64,000 bases of DNA. Origin: an uncultured Agathobacter sp. Its GTDB lineage: Bacteria; Bacillota; Clostridia; Lachnospirales; Lachnospiraceae. The position numbers and the translations under genes were made by a program. Below, piece after piece: positions 1-7,783 of the stretch. How positions within the stretch are numbered: position 1 is the first letter of the stretch; every line of letters starts with the position of its first letter. Location of the stretch: NCBI GenBank assembly GCA_944381555.1, contig CALWLL010000021.1, positions 1 to 64,000 on the forward strand, in the 5' to 3' direction. The notes beneath the pieces are model-generated. The model was not told the origin of the DNA. It ran no database searches and worked only from the letters and a program-made list of their open reading frames with translations.

Positions 1-136
1 GTTCCAAACCTCTTTCTGCCAAGAATGTTACCAACATCGGCTTGATTTCTTTTTCCAAAACATCACGTTCTGCACTTGTGATGATAAAATCATCAGCATA
101 ACGCACTAGATTTACCATAGGAGAATATACTTTAAT
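1..136 (-). pseudogene. Group II intron reverse transcriptase/maturase fragment
   Basis: The minus strand encodes about 45 residues containing VNLVRYADDFIIT followed by an LEKEIKPML..FLAERGLE-like stretch. YADD is the catalytic motif of reverse transcriptases, and the residues after it are typical of group II intron maturases. The frame is closed by a TAA at 139-137, so everything upstream of the palm motif (template-binding fingers, start codon) is missing on this side, while the C-terminal part runs off the window edge. I read it as a 5'-truncated intron-encoded protein left by a deletion or rearrangement. What lies beyond position 1 cannot be judged. Confidence 0.8.
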
Positions 137-146
137 TTAAATTACA

Positions 147-176
147 GTATCAGATGCCCTTTCAGACATCTGATAC
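147..176 (-). terminator. Hairpin downstream of the AAA ATPase gene
   Basis: Perfect 10-bp inverted repeat GTATCAGATG / CATCTGATAC with a 10-nt loop, 18 bases past the stop codon at 195. The following bases are A/T rich but not a clean U-run, so it may be a weak intrinsic terminator or a simple stem-loop. Confidence 0.5.
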
Positions 177-194
177 CAATATACCATATCTTAC

Positions 195-1454
195 TTATAT
201 TTCCAATGAATTCACGTTTAGCAAGAAGTCATACACATTCATCATCAAAATGCCATCGTCGTTATAAAATGGTTTTGGTGTATCTGATGTAATTACAATT
301 TTCTTGAAGGAATCATTGATTTTCAAAAATGGACGAATCTCTTGTGCCATCTTTTCTTCAGTTCCTAGCATATATGCTGACTGAATATAATACTTTTTAG
401 AACCCTTATTGCAGATAAAATCGACTTCCAATTGCTTCTTTACTGCTTTTCCCTCTTTATCCTTTTCAACGATAGTCAGATTTCCAACATCCACACTAAA
501 GCCTCTCATTCTTAATTCATTGTAAATTACATTTTCCATGGAATGAGTCACTTCCACTTGTCTATAATTGATTCGCGAATTTCTAAGTCCCATATCCATA
601 AAATAGTACTTCAATGGTGTACCGATATAAGATTTTCCCTTAATATCGTATCTGTTTGCCTCTTCAATTAGAAACGCATCTTCCAAATACTCAATATATT
701 TCGTAATAGTAGTCACTGTAATCTTTGACTTATTTACACTCTTAAATGTTTTTTGAAGTTTATTGGGATTAGTTAAAGCACCGATAGCGGACGACAACAC
801 ATCCAACAACGATTCCATTTCTCCAACATTTCTAATCTTGTTTCGTTTCACAATATCACTAATATACGTTTCCTTAAATAAATTATCCAAAAGTGCCATC
901 TTTTGTTCTTCTGTTTCCGCTAGTACCACAAGCGGAATGCCACCATAAGTAATGTATTCGTTCCATCCATCATATCTATTTCCGTCATAAGCAGTCATAA
1001 ATTCAGAAAAGCTCAAAGGATACATATGAACTTCATCTCCTCTGCCTCCAAATTCAGTTGCTATATCTCTTGATAAAAACTTGGCATTACTTCCCGTTAC
1101 AAATACATCGCAGTTCTTTTTATCAGCCAAGCCATTTAGTACACTTACAAATTCATCTAGCAACTGTACTTCATCTAACAAAAAATAGTATTTCTCGTCA
1201 TCCTTAAGCTGTTTCTTTGCCCAAGGGTAAAAAACTTCTGGATCTCGATATTCTATATTATCGAATAAATCAAATGCCATTTCTACAATATGATTTTCAT
1301 CTACTCCACTCTCAAGCAAATGGTTTTTAAACAAAGTTCGTAGTAAATATGATTTTCCGCATCTTCTTATTCCGGTTACGATTTTAATCAATCCATTACC
1401 TTTACGTTTTATGAGTTGATCCAAGTAGTAGTCTCTCTTAATTTCTTTTTCCAT
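195..1454 (-). CDS. AAA ATPase with DUF4143-type C-terminal domain
   Basis: A 419-residue predicted ATPase of the AAA_14/DUF4143 type. The P-loop GIRRCGKS lies at about residues 28-35 and the Walker B-like stretch YFLLDEVQ at about 93-100. A TGSNAKFLSRDIA segment follows, and the C-terminal half ends with a DFICN-containing segment as in DUF4143 proteins. The family is widespread in gut Firmicutes and archaea; its role is not established, although variable copy number and island location suggest accessory functions. I start at the ATG at 1454 because AGGAG lies 8 bases upstream; an in-frame GTG three codons earlier overlaps that ribosome-binding site. The gene stands alone between the intron fragment and two palindromes that probably form its promoter region. 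Confidence 0.85.
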   Translation of the reverse strand: MEKEIKRDYYLDQLIKRKGNGLIKIVTGIRRCGKSYLLRTLFKNHLLESGVDENHIVEMAFDLFDNIEYRDPEVFYPWAKKQLKDDEKYYFLLDEVQLLDEFVSVLNGLADKKNCDVFVTGSNAKFLSRDIATEFGGRGDEVHMYPLSFSEFMTAYDGNRYDGWNEYITYGGIPLVVLAETEEQKMALLDNLFKETYISDIVKRNKIRNVGEMESLLDVLSSAIGALTNPNKLQKTFKSVNKSKITVTTITKYIEYLEDAFLIEEANRYDIKGKSYIGTPLKYYFMDMGLRNSRINYRQVEVTHSMENVIYNELRMRGFSVDVGNLTIVEKDKEGKAVKKQLEVDFICNKGSKKYYIQSAYMLGTEEKMAQEIRPFLKINDSFKKIVITSDTPKPFYNDDGILMMNVYDFLLNVNSLEI

Positions 1455-1465
1455 ATTGAACACTC

Positions 1466-1507
1466 CTAAAAGATATTTTGGTTAGTTTATCCCTAAATTT
1501 CTTTTAG
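1466..1507. repeat. Imperfect palindrome at ATPase gene start
   Basis: CTAAAAGA and TCTTTTAG form the ends of an imperfect palindrome whose inner part holds TTTTGGTTAG. It sits directly upstream of the ATPase ribosome-binding site and shares the TTTTGGTTA core with the longer palindrome at 1538-1583. It could be an operator or a structured 5' leader. Confidence 0.55.
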
Positions 1508-1537
1508 TATACCTCTCGAATTACACTATTTCAAGAG

Positions 1538-1583
1538 TTCTAGAAGAGATTTTGGTTAATATTAACCAAAATTTCTTCTAGAA
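1538..1583. repeat. 46-bp near-perfect palindrome upstream of AAA ATPase
   Basis: TTCTAGAAGA ... TCTTCTAGAA arms enclose ATTTTGGTTAA/TTAACCAAAAT and are centred on AATATT, with only one non-pairing position per arm. The palindrome lies 84 bp upstream of the ATPase start codon and just past the end of the small broken gene at 1588. Its length and symmetry suit an operator for a dimeric regulator; it would also fold as a cruciform or RNA hairpin and might end the transcript of the sigma-factor cluster. Confidence 0.7.
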
Positions 1584-1587
1584 AACA

Positions 1588-1736
1588 TTAAACTTCCAGA
1601 TTAGCCTTCGCTTTTCTTTCTGCTATTAACTCATGAATGTTCGTATTATAAAGCTTATAGATGTCTGTATCCTTACTAAAGTATTAAAACATAATACTGT
1701 GCATATTACTAAAACTACAGTAAGTAATCGTTTCAT
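1588..1736 (-). pseudogene. Small secreted-protein-like gene, frameshifted
   Basis: A strong GAGGAGG site precedes an ATG at 1736 that begins MKRLLTVVLVICTVLCFNT, a short signal-peptide-like helix. That frame stops at 1626 after 36 codons, but one base over an open, coding-like stretch reads FSKDTDIYKLYNTNIHELI and ends at 1588. Restoring one T in a TTT run (about 1675-1680) would join the two into a roughly 49-residue product. The gene starts 22 bases after the stop of the anti-sigma-like gene, so it was probably the third gene of that operon. Function unknown. The frameshift may be real decay or a base-call error. Confidence 0.5.
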
Positions 1737-1757
1737 TTTTGTCCCTCCTCAAAATTT

Positions 1758-2240
1758 TCATTCCTTACAAATAAATCGAACATACCGATATTCGCCACTT
1801 GAAGAAAATAATGTTGTATATACATATATTTCATTTGGCAAATCCGGCGATTGGAAGATTTCATCTCCCACTTTACACCCTATGGCATCACCATTATCTT
1901 TCTCCTGAGATTTGTTAGAAGATGGATTACGTTCAACCTTACCGATAACTATATACTCATCAGATAATTCATTTGTAGTCGTATTCGGATAATTTGAATC
2001 AATAATATAAACCATATCGTTAATTTTAACATATGGAATCGCGGAAACTGAACCTTCTGGAGTATTAACATAATTGTTAATCACAGAAATCGATATTAGT
2101 AGCAAGGCAAGACATGCAGCAACGGAAACGAATAGCATCCATACTACAGCGCCTTTTTTCTGCGGTTTTACCTCCGCAAACTCTCCAATGTGTGAATCAC
2201 TTATTCCGCCGATTGCATTCATCAGTAATTTTCTTTTCAT
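1758..2240 (-). CDS. Single-pass membrane protein, anti-sigma-like
   Basis: 160 residues. An N-terminal cytoplasmic segment (MNAIGGISDSHIGE, about 7-20) resembles the short motif at the start of membrane partners of clostridial ECF sigma factors. One transmembrane helix lies at about 33-54, followed by an extracytoplasmic domain with VKINDMVYIID and a YEVGKVE-like beta pattern. The ATG overlaps the sigma-factor stop codon (ATGA), so the two are translationally coupled. By family logic it would hold the sigma factor at the membrane until a signal arrives, but no zinc-binding anti-sigma motif is visible. Because the sigma gene is frameshifted, this protein may now be an orphan. Confidence 0.6.
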   Translation of the reverse strand: MKRKLLMNAIGGISDSHIGEFAEVKPQKKGAVVWMLFVSVAACLALLLISISVINNYVNTPEGSVSAIPYVKINDMVYIIDSNYPNTTTNELSDEYIVIGKVERNPSSNKSQEKDNGDAIGCKVGDEIFQSPDLPNEIYVYTTLFSSSGEYRYVRFICKE

Positions 2241-2793
2241 ACAATAACACCTCGACTTTGAAGGAATTCTTTTAAATTACTACGTAAACGTGATAAGCGG
2301 GTTCTGACCGCCCCTTCGGATAAACCGGACATTGACGAAATATCTTCAAACGAATCTATGTACCAATATCGTCTTACAAAAACCATTCGGTTTGTGTTGT
2401 CAAGCGTGTCTAAATACTCGTCAATAAGCCTTGATAGCTCATTAGCATTGTATTCTGATTCAACTGTTTCGTCAGATGAAATACACTCTTGCAATTCGTC
2501 AAGACAAACATCATAAACGCCCTTGCGCTTTTGTGCCGAATTGTACTCATATCTGTTTATAGAGATGTTACGGACAAATCTGCACACAAAAGCAAGTAAA
2601 GAATTTGGTCGTTTCGGCGGTATTGCGTTCCAAACACCCAAATAGTAATCATTAACGCATTCTTCTGCGTCCTGATGATTACACAGAATATTTGTAGCAC
2701 TTTCAGGCATACACCGCCGTACTTTAACGCTAGTTCAGATATTGCTTTTTCTGAGCGCTCAAAGAATAAGTCGATTATCCTGTTATCGTCCAA
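2237..2793 (-). pseudogene. ECF-type sigma-70 factor, frameshifted
   Basis: The N-terminus (DDNRIIDLFFERSEKAISEL) is read from a TTG at 2793, 8 bases after GGAGG. The rest (NHQDAEECVNDYYLGVWN, then a sigma-4 helix-turn-helix ending GAVRTRLSRLRSNLKEFL) is in another frame from about position 2700. Sigma-2 and sigma-4 regions of an ECF RNA polymerase factor are both recognisable. Adding one A to the AAA run at 2701-2703 (TTT on the plus strand) restores a continuous product of about 186 residues whose spacing fits the family (KYGGVCLK-SATNIL). An internal ATG at 2710 could still give a protein lacking part of sigma-2, probably inactive. The anti-sigma-like gene follows with a 4-base overlap. 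Confidence 0.8.
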
Positions 2794-2947
2794 ATTACTC
2801 GCCTCCTTTTATCCTTTCACTTATATAGTCAGAATTTGTAGCAAATTGTTACATGCAAAATTAAAAATACACTCAAAAAATTTTTGTTTCATAATTGATT
2901 TTGAACGTTTACGCCTATTCAATCTTATAACCAAAATTACTTATATT

Positions 2948-3307
2948 TTATACCACTAAACTCCCATTAACCCTTGATGATATAAAATTTATAATAATAA
3001 ACCTCCTCTTATATTTAAATTCTCTATAGGTGCTAGTCTCATTACCCATTGTTACCTTTCCATGCATATTCACCATAAATTCATCTTCAAAAACTAAAAA
3101 AGAGACTGTCAGTTCATTTTTGTTAGTATGAATACTAAACATAAAAGCAACGGACAAAACATTGATGATTGCAATCTGTTCTTGTGGAGTAATCCAATCC
3201 GGACTCATAAACTTGCAATCTGCATCATCAAAATGCAAATCAGATAATATGTAAACAGAACCTTTCTCTGCCCAGTGGCGGAATGGTTCATACAGTGTTG
3301 GTATCAT
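2948..3307 (-). pseudogene. Metallophosphoesterase, N-terminal fragment
   Basis: AAGGAGG precedes an ATG at 3307. Residues 1-49 read like the start of a calcineurin-type phosphoesterase, with SDLHFDDADC holding the first metal ligands (D-x-H). After WITPQEQIAIIN the match ends. The downstream metal-binding blocks (GDxxG, GNHD/E, GHxH) are absent, and the remaining 70 residues look like unrelated or out-of-frame sequence. I read it as a gene whose 3' two thirds were lost to a deletion. The ribosome-binding site and start are intact, so a short product may still be made. Confidence 0.65.
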
Positions 3308-3407
3308 AATCTATTTCCCTCCTTATCACCAAAGTGTTCGGATTTGAACACTTTTATATACAATCCCGTCTACTGTTTAAAGTGGTCGAATTCGACAAAT
3401 TTAAGCT

Positions 3408-3581
3408 TTACACGTTATTCTGTATCCCAAAACATTTAAATATCTTATCAAATTTTTCATCTACTTCTTTTTGATAAATCTCTTGCTTTAATTCAATTTC
3501 CTTAATTCTCATTATTTCAATACCCTCGTCTACTTCCTGCTCAGACTCTTCGACAACTACCGCTCTTATTTTTTCGCTCAT
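3408..3581 (-). CDS. Small acidic helical protein of unknown function
   Basis: 57 codons with a clear AGGAGG 8 bases before the ATG. The product is highly charged and probably all helix: VVEESEQEVDEGIEIMR followed by KEIELKQEIYQKEVDEKFDK, ending KCFGIQNNV. I do not recognise a family. It has its own terminator-like stem upstream (3604-3625) and lies in the accessory stretch between the truncated phosphoesterase and the tRNA. Strong ribosome-binding site and codon pattern are the only support. Confidence 0.55.
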   Translation of the reverse strand: MSEKIRAVVVEESEQEVDEGIEIMRIKEIELKQEIYQKEVDEKFDKIFKCFGIQNNV

Positions 3582-3603
3582 ATCTATATCCTCCTACAAA
3601 TAA

Positions 3604-3625
3604 AGCCGCAGCTCTCGCCACGGCT
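3604..3625 (-). terminator. Stem-loop upstream of the 57-codon gene
   Basis: On the minus strand AGCCGTGGC-GAGA-GCTGCGGCT forms a 9-bp stem, two pairs being G-U wobbles, followed by TTTATTTG. It resembles an intrinsic terminator for transcription coming from the tRNA side. The stretch 3630-3860 between it and the tRNA shows no coding pattern I can support. Confidence 0.5.
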
Positions 3626-3865
3626 CCATCACACTTAAAAAATTATGCCCACATTACAGCCATGAGGATTACCTCCAGCCAACCGGCTTAACGCTTTAAC
3701 CTTTCACATGGATTTCAACACATTTCTATGTCTACACGAAAGTTTTCACTTCACCTAAAACCATTCAAGAACAAAATCGTTGACGATTCACCTTTGACGG
3801 TTCAAATAAAACACAAAACAGTTAAATCGGAGATGCCTTCTGCACCATTATCAAACCCAACTTTT

Positions 3866-3938
3866 TTCTAAAGGCAGGAATCGAACCTGCGACATCATGA
3901 TTACAAGTCATGTGCGCTACCAACTGCGCCACTTTTAA
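3866..3938 (-). tRNA. tRNA-Thr(TGT), atypical acceptor stem
   Basis: Cloverleaf on the minus strand: D-stem GCGC/GCGC with loop AGTTGGTA, anticodon stem CATGA/TCATG with loop CTTGTAA (anticodon TGT, Thr), and T-arm GCAGG-TTCGATT-CCTGC. The acceptor pairs TTAAAAG with CTTTAGA, giving one A-A mismatch and one wobble; ordinary bacterial tRNA-Thr begins with G. No CCA is encoded. The isolated position among accessory genes and the A/T-rich, imperfect acceptor resemble tRNAs carried by phages or integrative elements. It may be a functional accessory tRNA or a decaying copy. Confidence 0.85.
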
Positions 3939-4041
3939 AGTCAAGCAACCCAATTTAATCAGAATTGGTAATATCTGTTATGTAACGTAACCCTGTTACA
4001 GGGAAGCCGAATTTGAGGTTTTCGTAATGCAGGCAAACATC

Positions 4042-4704
4042 TTACGCTACCTCAATAAAAGTTGTTGCGTTGGAAACTTTTATTTGTGTATCCAGTTCAG
4101 TCAAAAGTGCGTTGCGTTTTTCTTCCAACGCCTCCACCTTCTTTTTAGCATCAAGCGGATCCACCAGCTCTGTTGTATTCTCCTTTACATAGGCTTCTAC
4201 AACTCCCAACGGCTTTTCATCCTTTGTCTTACTGTCTTTTCCAAGAATGCTAAGGCGCATCTCCTCTGCAGTAGACTGCAACTGGCTATTCTTTCTGTCA
4301 CAGAACTGCACTCGCTCGTTGTATTCACTTGCCAGCTTCTTCTGAAGTCTTCCCTCAAAATCAGCATCACCTCCGTAAGCACCTGCGCCGCGAAGCCTAC
4401 TTCTGAGAGCAATTGCACCGGCAACCGTAAAAGTACCATAGGAAGTAGTGATTTCCGTACTTGCATTAGACGCCACGATTGCTGCGTCAATCTTCTGGAA
4501 TCGGTCAATCAAATCAACAATCTGCTGATATGCTGACTCCGCCTCTTTTGCATACTCCTCTTTGTCAATACGCTTTGCGAAAACCTTATCCTCATTCGGC
4601 TTAATGGTATCAACAAAGCTTGCCTTGGCAATCTTGTCTGCTATCTTCTTTACCAGCAGGTCTCTTTCATCAAGAGCCTGAGTTACTAACATCTTCTCGC
4701 TCAT
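4042..4704 (-). CDS. Conserved hypothetical protein, DIP1984-like layout
   Basis: 220 residues, largely helical, with heptad-like charged stretches at both ends. The layout resembles DIP1984-type proteins: an N-terminal ALDERDLLVKKI helix, a central LIDRF..IDAAIVASNAST segment followed by GTFTVAGAIALRSRL, and a C-terminal helix ending with a second SNATTFIEV motif. No catalytic motif is visible and the family has no firm function. GGAGG precedes the ATG. It lies 85 bp downstream of the small XRE regulator, same strand, with only a weak 8-bp inverted repeat (4718-4747) between them, so the two may be co-transcribed. Confidence 0.6.
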   Translation of the reverse strand: MSEKMLVTQALDERDLLVKKIADKIAKASFVDTIKPNEDKVFAKRIDKEEYAKEAESAYQQIVDLIDRFQKIDAAIVASNASTEITTSYGTFTVAGAIALRSRLRGAGAYGGDADFEGRLQKKLASEYNERVQFCDRKNSQLQSTAEEMRLSILGKDSKTKDEKPLGVVEAYVKENTTELVDPLDAKKKVEALEEKRNALLTELDTQIKVSNATTFIEVA

Positions 4705-4789
4705 AAAAAATCCTCCCTTAGAATATTGTCTCTACCGACTATTCTAAAGGAGGATATTCCATTTGTCATTGAACCTGTAGTTCAAAAGT

Positions 4790-5110
4790 TTACGCAGCAC
4801 GCATCTCATTCAATTTCTCATAATATGCGCACAGTCTGCTTTCTCGAGAATCCAACTGCTTTATAACAATATCCGGTGCAAACGGCGCCCTATTACCATA
4901 TACAAGCGCATCCATCGGAACCTGAAACAACTCGCTGAGTGCATATAGATTATCCACAGTCGGTACGTTAACACCATCCAACCATCGGTACACACTCTGC
5001 ACACAACCAAGCCCAAGATATTCCTGTACGTCTTTCGGTGTAATTCCACGCATATCCATAATTCTGCGCAAGTTAACACCGGTTTCTCGTTTGTTGATTA
5101 CTGGGAACAT
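4790..5110 (-). CDS. XRE-family helix-turn-helix regulator
   Basis: 106 residues with one lambda-repressor-like domain at about residues 10-65. Its helix pair reads ITPKDVQEYLGLGCVQSVYRWLDG, followed by PTVDNLYALSELFQVPMDALV, the usual end of such domains. The C-terminal 35 residues are helical and may dimerise. GGAAGG precedes the ATG. It lies 31 bp downstream of rloB on the same strand. A regulator tightly linked to an ATPase/TOPRIM-like pair is a common arrangement in defence cassettes, so I infer it may control rloA-rloB or the DIP1984-like gene. Confidence 0.75.
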   Translation of the reverse strand: MFPVINKRETGVNLRRIMDMRGITPKDVQEYLGLGCVQSVYRWLDGVNVPTVDNLYALSELFQVPMDALVYGNRAPFAPDIVIKQLDSRESRLCAYYEKLNEMRAA

Positions 5111-5141
5111 AAGGCACCTTCCTTTCTCGTTATTATTCTTC

Positions 5142-5807
5142 CTACAAATACGGCCTCAATCTTTCCACCAACTCATACACCTTAGTTCCCGGTGCTGCCT
5201 TTGATGGTGCTTTTCCATAGTTTATTGCATCTAGGCTTTTTGCATTGGCAATTGCCGTATCCATATATGGGCGCAGGATATGATACATATCTGTACGATT
5301 CTTTGTATATTCTCCAGCACCGATTTTCTTTAAATAATCCGTTAATTTCGGCCAGTACTCACTTCGATGAATATCAGACTGCATAAAACCGAAGTGTAAT
5401 AAAAACCAAAGCTCTATACATTGATTAGACCAAACTGCATGATATTCTATTTCATCAGTACTGCTCTCTGCACATAACTGTACCACTCTGTCGATATGCG
5501 TTGCAGGGAAGTCATCGGTATCATAGACTATCCACACATGGCGATATCCATTAGGATTTTCTTTAGCCAGTTGCTTTGCTTTTTCAAACAAACTTACCGT
5601 ATTGTCGCCCACACCAAATACCTTCAATTGTATTTTCTCCGGATACTGCTTATTGATAATTTCTTGAATAGTTCCAAAATACGCCGGTTCAGTGTCAGTT
5701 CCTTCCGTTACAATCAAATGATATTCGGGACGAATTTTAATTGCTCTATCCGGTTTGTTCATCCATGGCTTCTTTAAATCACTTTTCTTTGGAGGTTTTA
5801 AACTCAA
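5142..5807 (-). CDS. rloB: RloB-family TOPRIM-like protein (AbiLii-type)
   Basis: About 221 residues. The RloB hallmarks are present: IVTEGTDTEPAYF near residue 35 (acidic TOPRIM-like motif), VWIVYDTDDFP near 95 (DxDD), and SNQCIELWFLLHF near 128-139. RloB proteins are encoded beside an RloA ATPase, often in restriction-modification loci, and the homologous lactococcal AbiLi/AbiLii pair blocks phage growth. The start is a TTG; I prefer the one at 5807, which gives 9 bases after GGAGG and a 4-base TTGA overlap with the rloA stop, over the TTG at 5813, which is only 3 bases from the site. Tight coupling suggests the two proteins are made in fixed ratio. Confidence 0.8.
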   Translation of the reverse strand: MSLKPPKKSDLKKPWMNKPDRAIKIRPEYHLIVTEGTDTEPAYFGTIQEIINKQYPEKIQLKVFGVGDNTVSLFEKAKQLAKENPNGYRHVWIVYDTDDFPATHIDRVVQLCAESSTDEIEYHAVWSNQCIELWFLLHFGFMQSDIHRSEYWPKLTDYLKKIGAGEYTKNRTDMYHILRPYMDTAIANAKSLDAINYGKAPSKAAPGTKVYELVERLRPYL

Positions 5808-7012
5808 AGCCAATCACCTCCGCTCAGCATGTTCTGAAGGTATGGATCAGCTCCATATCTACCTTCCAGATACTGCTTATCAAAAGCTGCTGTGCTCTTA
5901 ACCCTTTCGTTATCCTCATGGCGAATTTCATACAGCGAATAAATCTCACTGCTTCTATTCTCATTCAATGCAGCAAACCATATTTCATCTCTTCTGAATA
6001 CGGTATTCTTCATAGTGGACATATCATGAGAGGTAAAAAGCAACTGTGCCCCATTCTTATTAACCTTTGGATTCTTAAACAATGAAATCACATATCTTAA
6101 AAGCTTTGGATGAAGCTTAGCATCCAATTCATCAATGATAACCAAACGCCCTTCCTGAAGTGCAATAAGTATTGCCGGTAATGCTGCAATTAACTTTCTG
6201 GTACCGTCTGATTCTTCACTAAGACTCAACTCATAAGACGTACCAGCAATTGTTCTCTTTAAGTACAACTGCTTTTCATCACTATCAAATCTGTAATCTT
6301 CAATATCGATTCCCATATCATTAAGAAGTGTGACTATCTGCTTCTTAACATTCGCATCTTCCGAAAACATAACTTCCATTTCAACAATAGGATTACCATA
6401 GCTACGAATGATACAAGACTCAAACCACTCCTGTACCTCTGCGATAACCGGAATATTATAGTTGATAGACAAAAAGGATAAGTATGGCATCTTCTCATTA
6501 ACCTTGGTGTTTACGCCTTCCTTGCTCAAAGTTGGTCCAAGAGTAATCATTTCTCCTTCACGATAGAAAATCTGTGTCGGCTTCTTTCCGCCTATAGTCT
6601 TTCTATCCAAAGTTTCCGCAAATATCTCATCCTTTAATGTTGCTAGATAATAACGATATTCATAATCTCCCTTTCTGAAAAAGATACGATATTCTATCGG
6701 TTCTTCCACCATTTCCGCATCATATAAAAATGGCTTGGCAGAAAATCCCTGCTGGATAATAATGTCCTCTCGCGTATTCCCCAAATCATGAATAGGCTTT
6801 ACAACAGTCGTAATCAAACATGCCAATGCCTGCAAAAGATTACTCTTTCCTCCTCCATTTGGTCCATATATAACACTAACAGGAAGAAGATTGCTGCACT
6901 TTTCCCTCTTAATTAAACTTTCTTCAAATTCTGAGATGGCTGTCGCCTGTAAATCAAATGTTGTCTCTTCCTTATAAGACTTAAAATTCTGAAATGAAAA
7001 CTGACAAAGCAT
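5804..7012 (-). CDS. rloA: RloA-family AAA/ABC-type ATPase (AbiLi-type)
   Basis: 402 residues from the ATG at 7012, chosen because AGGAGG lies 8 bases upstream. It begins with the SMC/RecF-like strand FSFQNFKSYKEE, then Walker A YGPNGGGKSN at about 49-58, a long insertion, a signature-like LSLSEESDGTRKL, Walker B LVIIDELDAKLHP and the switch histidine LLFTSHDMST. This order is typical of AAA_21/OLD-like ATPases paired with TOPRIM-type effectors. With rloB it forms a complete two-gene unit, the best-preserved defence candidate in the island. Expected mechanism by analogy with related pairs: the ATPase senses infection and licenses the RloB effector. This is inference. Confidence 0.8.
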   Translation of the reverse strand: MLCQFSFQNFKSYKEETTFDLQATAISEFEESLIKREKCSNLLPVSVIYGPNGGGKSNLLQALACLITTVVKPIHDLGNTREDIIIQQGFSAKPFLYDAEMVEEPIEYRIFFRKGDYEYRYYLATLKDEIFAETLDRKTIGGKKPTQIFYREGEMITLGPTLSKEGVNTKVNEKMPYLSFLSINYNIPVIAEVQEWFESCIIRSYGNPIVEMEVMFSEDANVKKQIVTLLNDMGIDIEDYRFDSDEKQLYLKRTIAGTSYELSLSEESDGTRKLIAALPAILIALQEGRLVIIDELDAKLHPKLLRYVISLFKNPKVNKNGAQLLFTSHDMSTMKNTVFRRDEIWFAALNENRSSEIYSLYEIRHEDNERVKSTAAFDKQYLEGRYGADPYLQNMLSGGDWL

Positions 7013-7190
7013 CTTCATCGCCTCCTTCTTTTCTAAGCATAATATAACACTAATATATTCAAATTTCAAGTTTTATATTCGTTTTAAGAAATTATTTTTC
7101 GTATTTTCAATATAAAAAGTAGTTTGGGGACATTTTCCAATTTTTATACTCACCTATACTCGCTTCTTTTCCGCGAATTATCAAATTAAC

Positions 7191-7281
7191 TTTGACATTT
7201 CGCTCGAAACTTTGATATTTCGCCCGAGATGTCAATTCACTTTTGATATTTCAGCCGAATCAAATGATATTTCAGCCGAAA
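7191..7281. repeat. Four tandem TTTGAtATTTCnnCCGA repeats in a 770-bp non-coding stretch
   Basis: Near-identical 17-mers occur at 7191-7207, 7211-7227, 7242-7258 and about 7264-7280 (TTTGACATTTCGCTCGA, TTTGATATTTCGCCCGA, TTTGATATTTCAGCCGA and ATGATATTTCAGCCGAA). Start-to-start spacing is 20, 31 and about 22 bases. They lie about 180 bp upstream of rloA in the otherwise gene-free interval 7013-7783. They could be operator sites for the defence cassette or arm-type/iteron sites of the former integrative element. I see no open frame or RNA gene in the rest of the interval. Confidence 0.65.
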
Positions 7282-7783
7282 TGCCAACTTTTTTCCCGAA
7301 CAATATAAGTATAATCAGCTAAGCATACCTGCAGTCCCCATTTATAGTTAGCTCCACTAGTTTAAACAGAAATAGCATCCCGGCAGCTCCTATTTACCAC
7401 CGAAATGCTATTCATTTTTAGCCATGTCACAGCCCCAAATCCTCAATTTTCTGGCTTAAATCTGGTATAAAAATCCTCTTCTAAACTCCCACAACCCTTG
7501 ATTTTCCTGCATTCTTCCCCAAAAGCAACTTGTTGCCGTGGCAGATGAAAAGTATTTTTATCATGTTAGTTTCTCTCCTCATTTTTATTTCCACAAGGGC
7601 TTACAATTCCCTGCAAACCCTTGATTTATCTAGTTTGTAGGTGTTTCAACATTCCCTTTCATTTATGTTTTTGCCATATTACTTTTTTGCCATATTACTT
7701 TTTGCCGTATCTTGGCATAAATCTTCACAATTCTTCATATTTTTGCAGTCATTTGGTGTAAACAAAATGTACCTGTAACCCGC

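Noticed and set aside
4027..4536. 169-codon plus-strand open frame
   Set aside because: Antisense to the DIP1984-like gene, which has a GGAGG site and coherent coding pattern; the plus frame has neither.
7191..7281. CRISPR-like array
   Set aside because: The repeats are 17 bp, degenerate and only 3-14 bp apart, leaving no room for spacers; no cas gene is present anywhere in the window.
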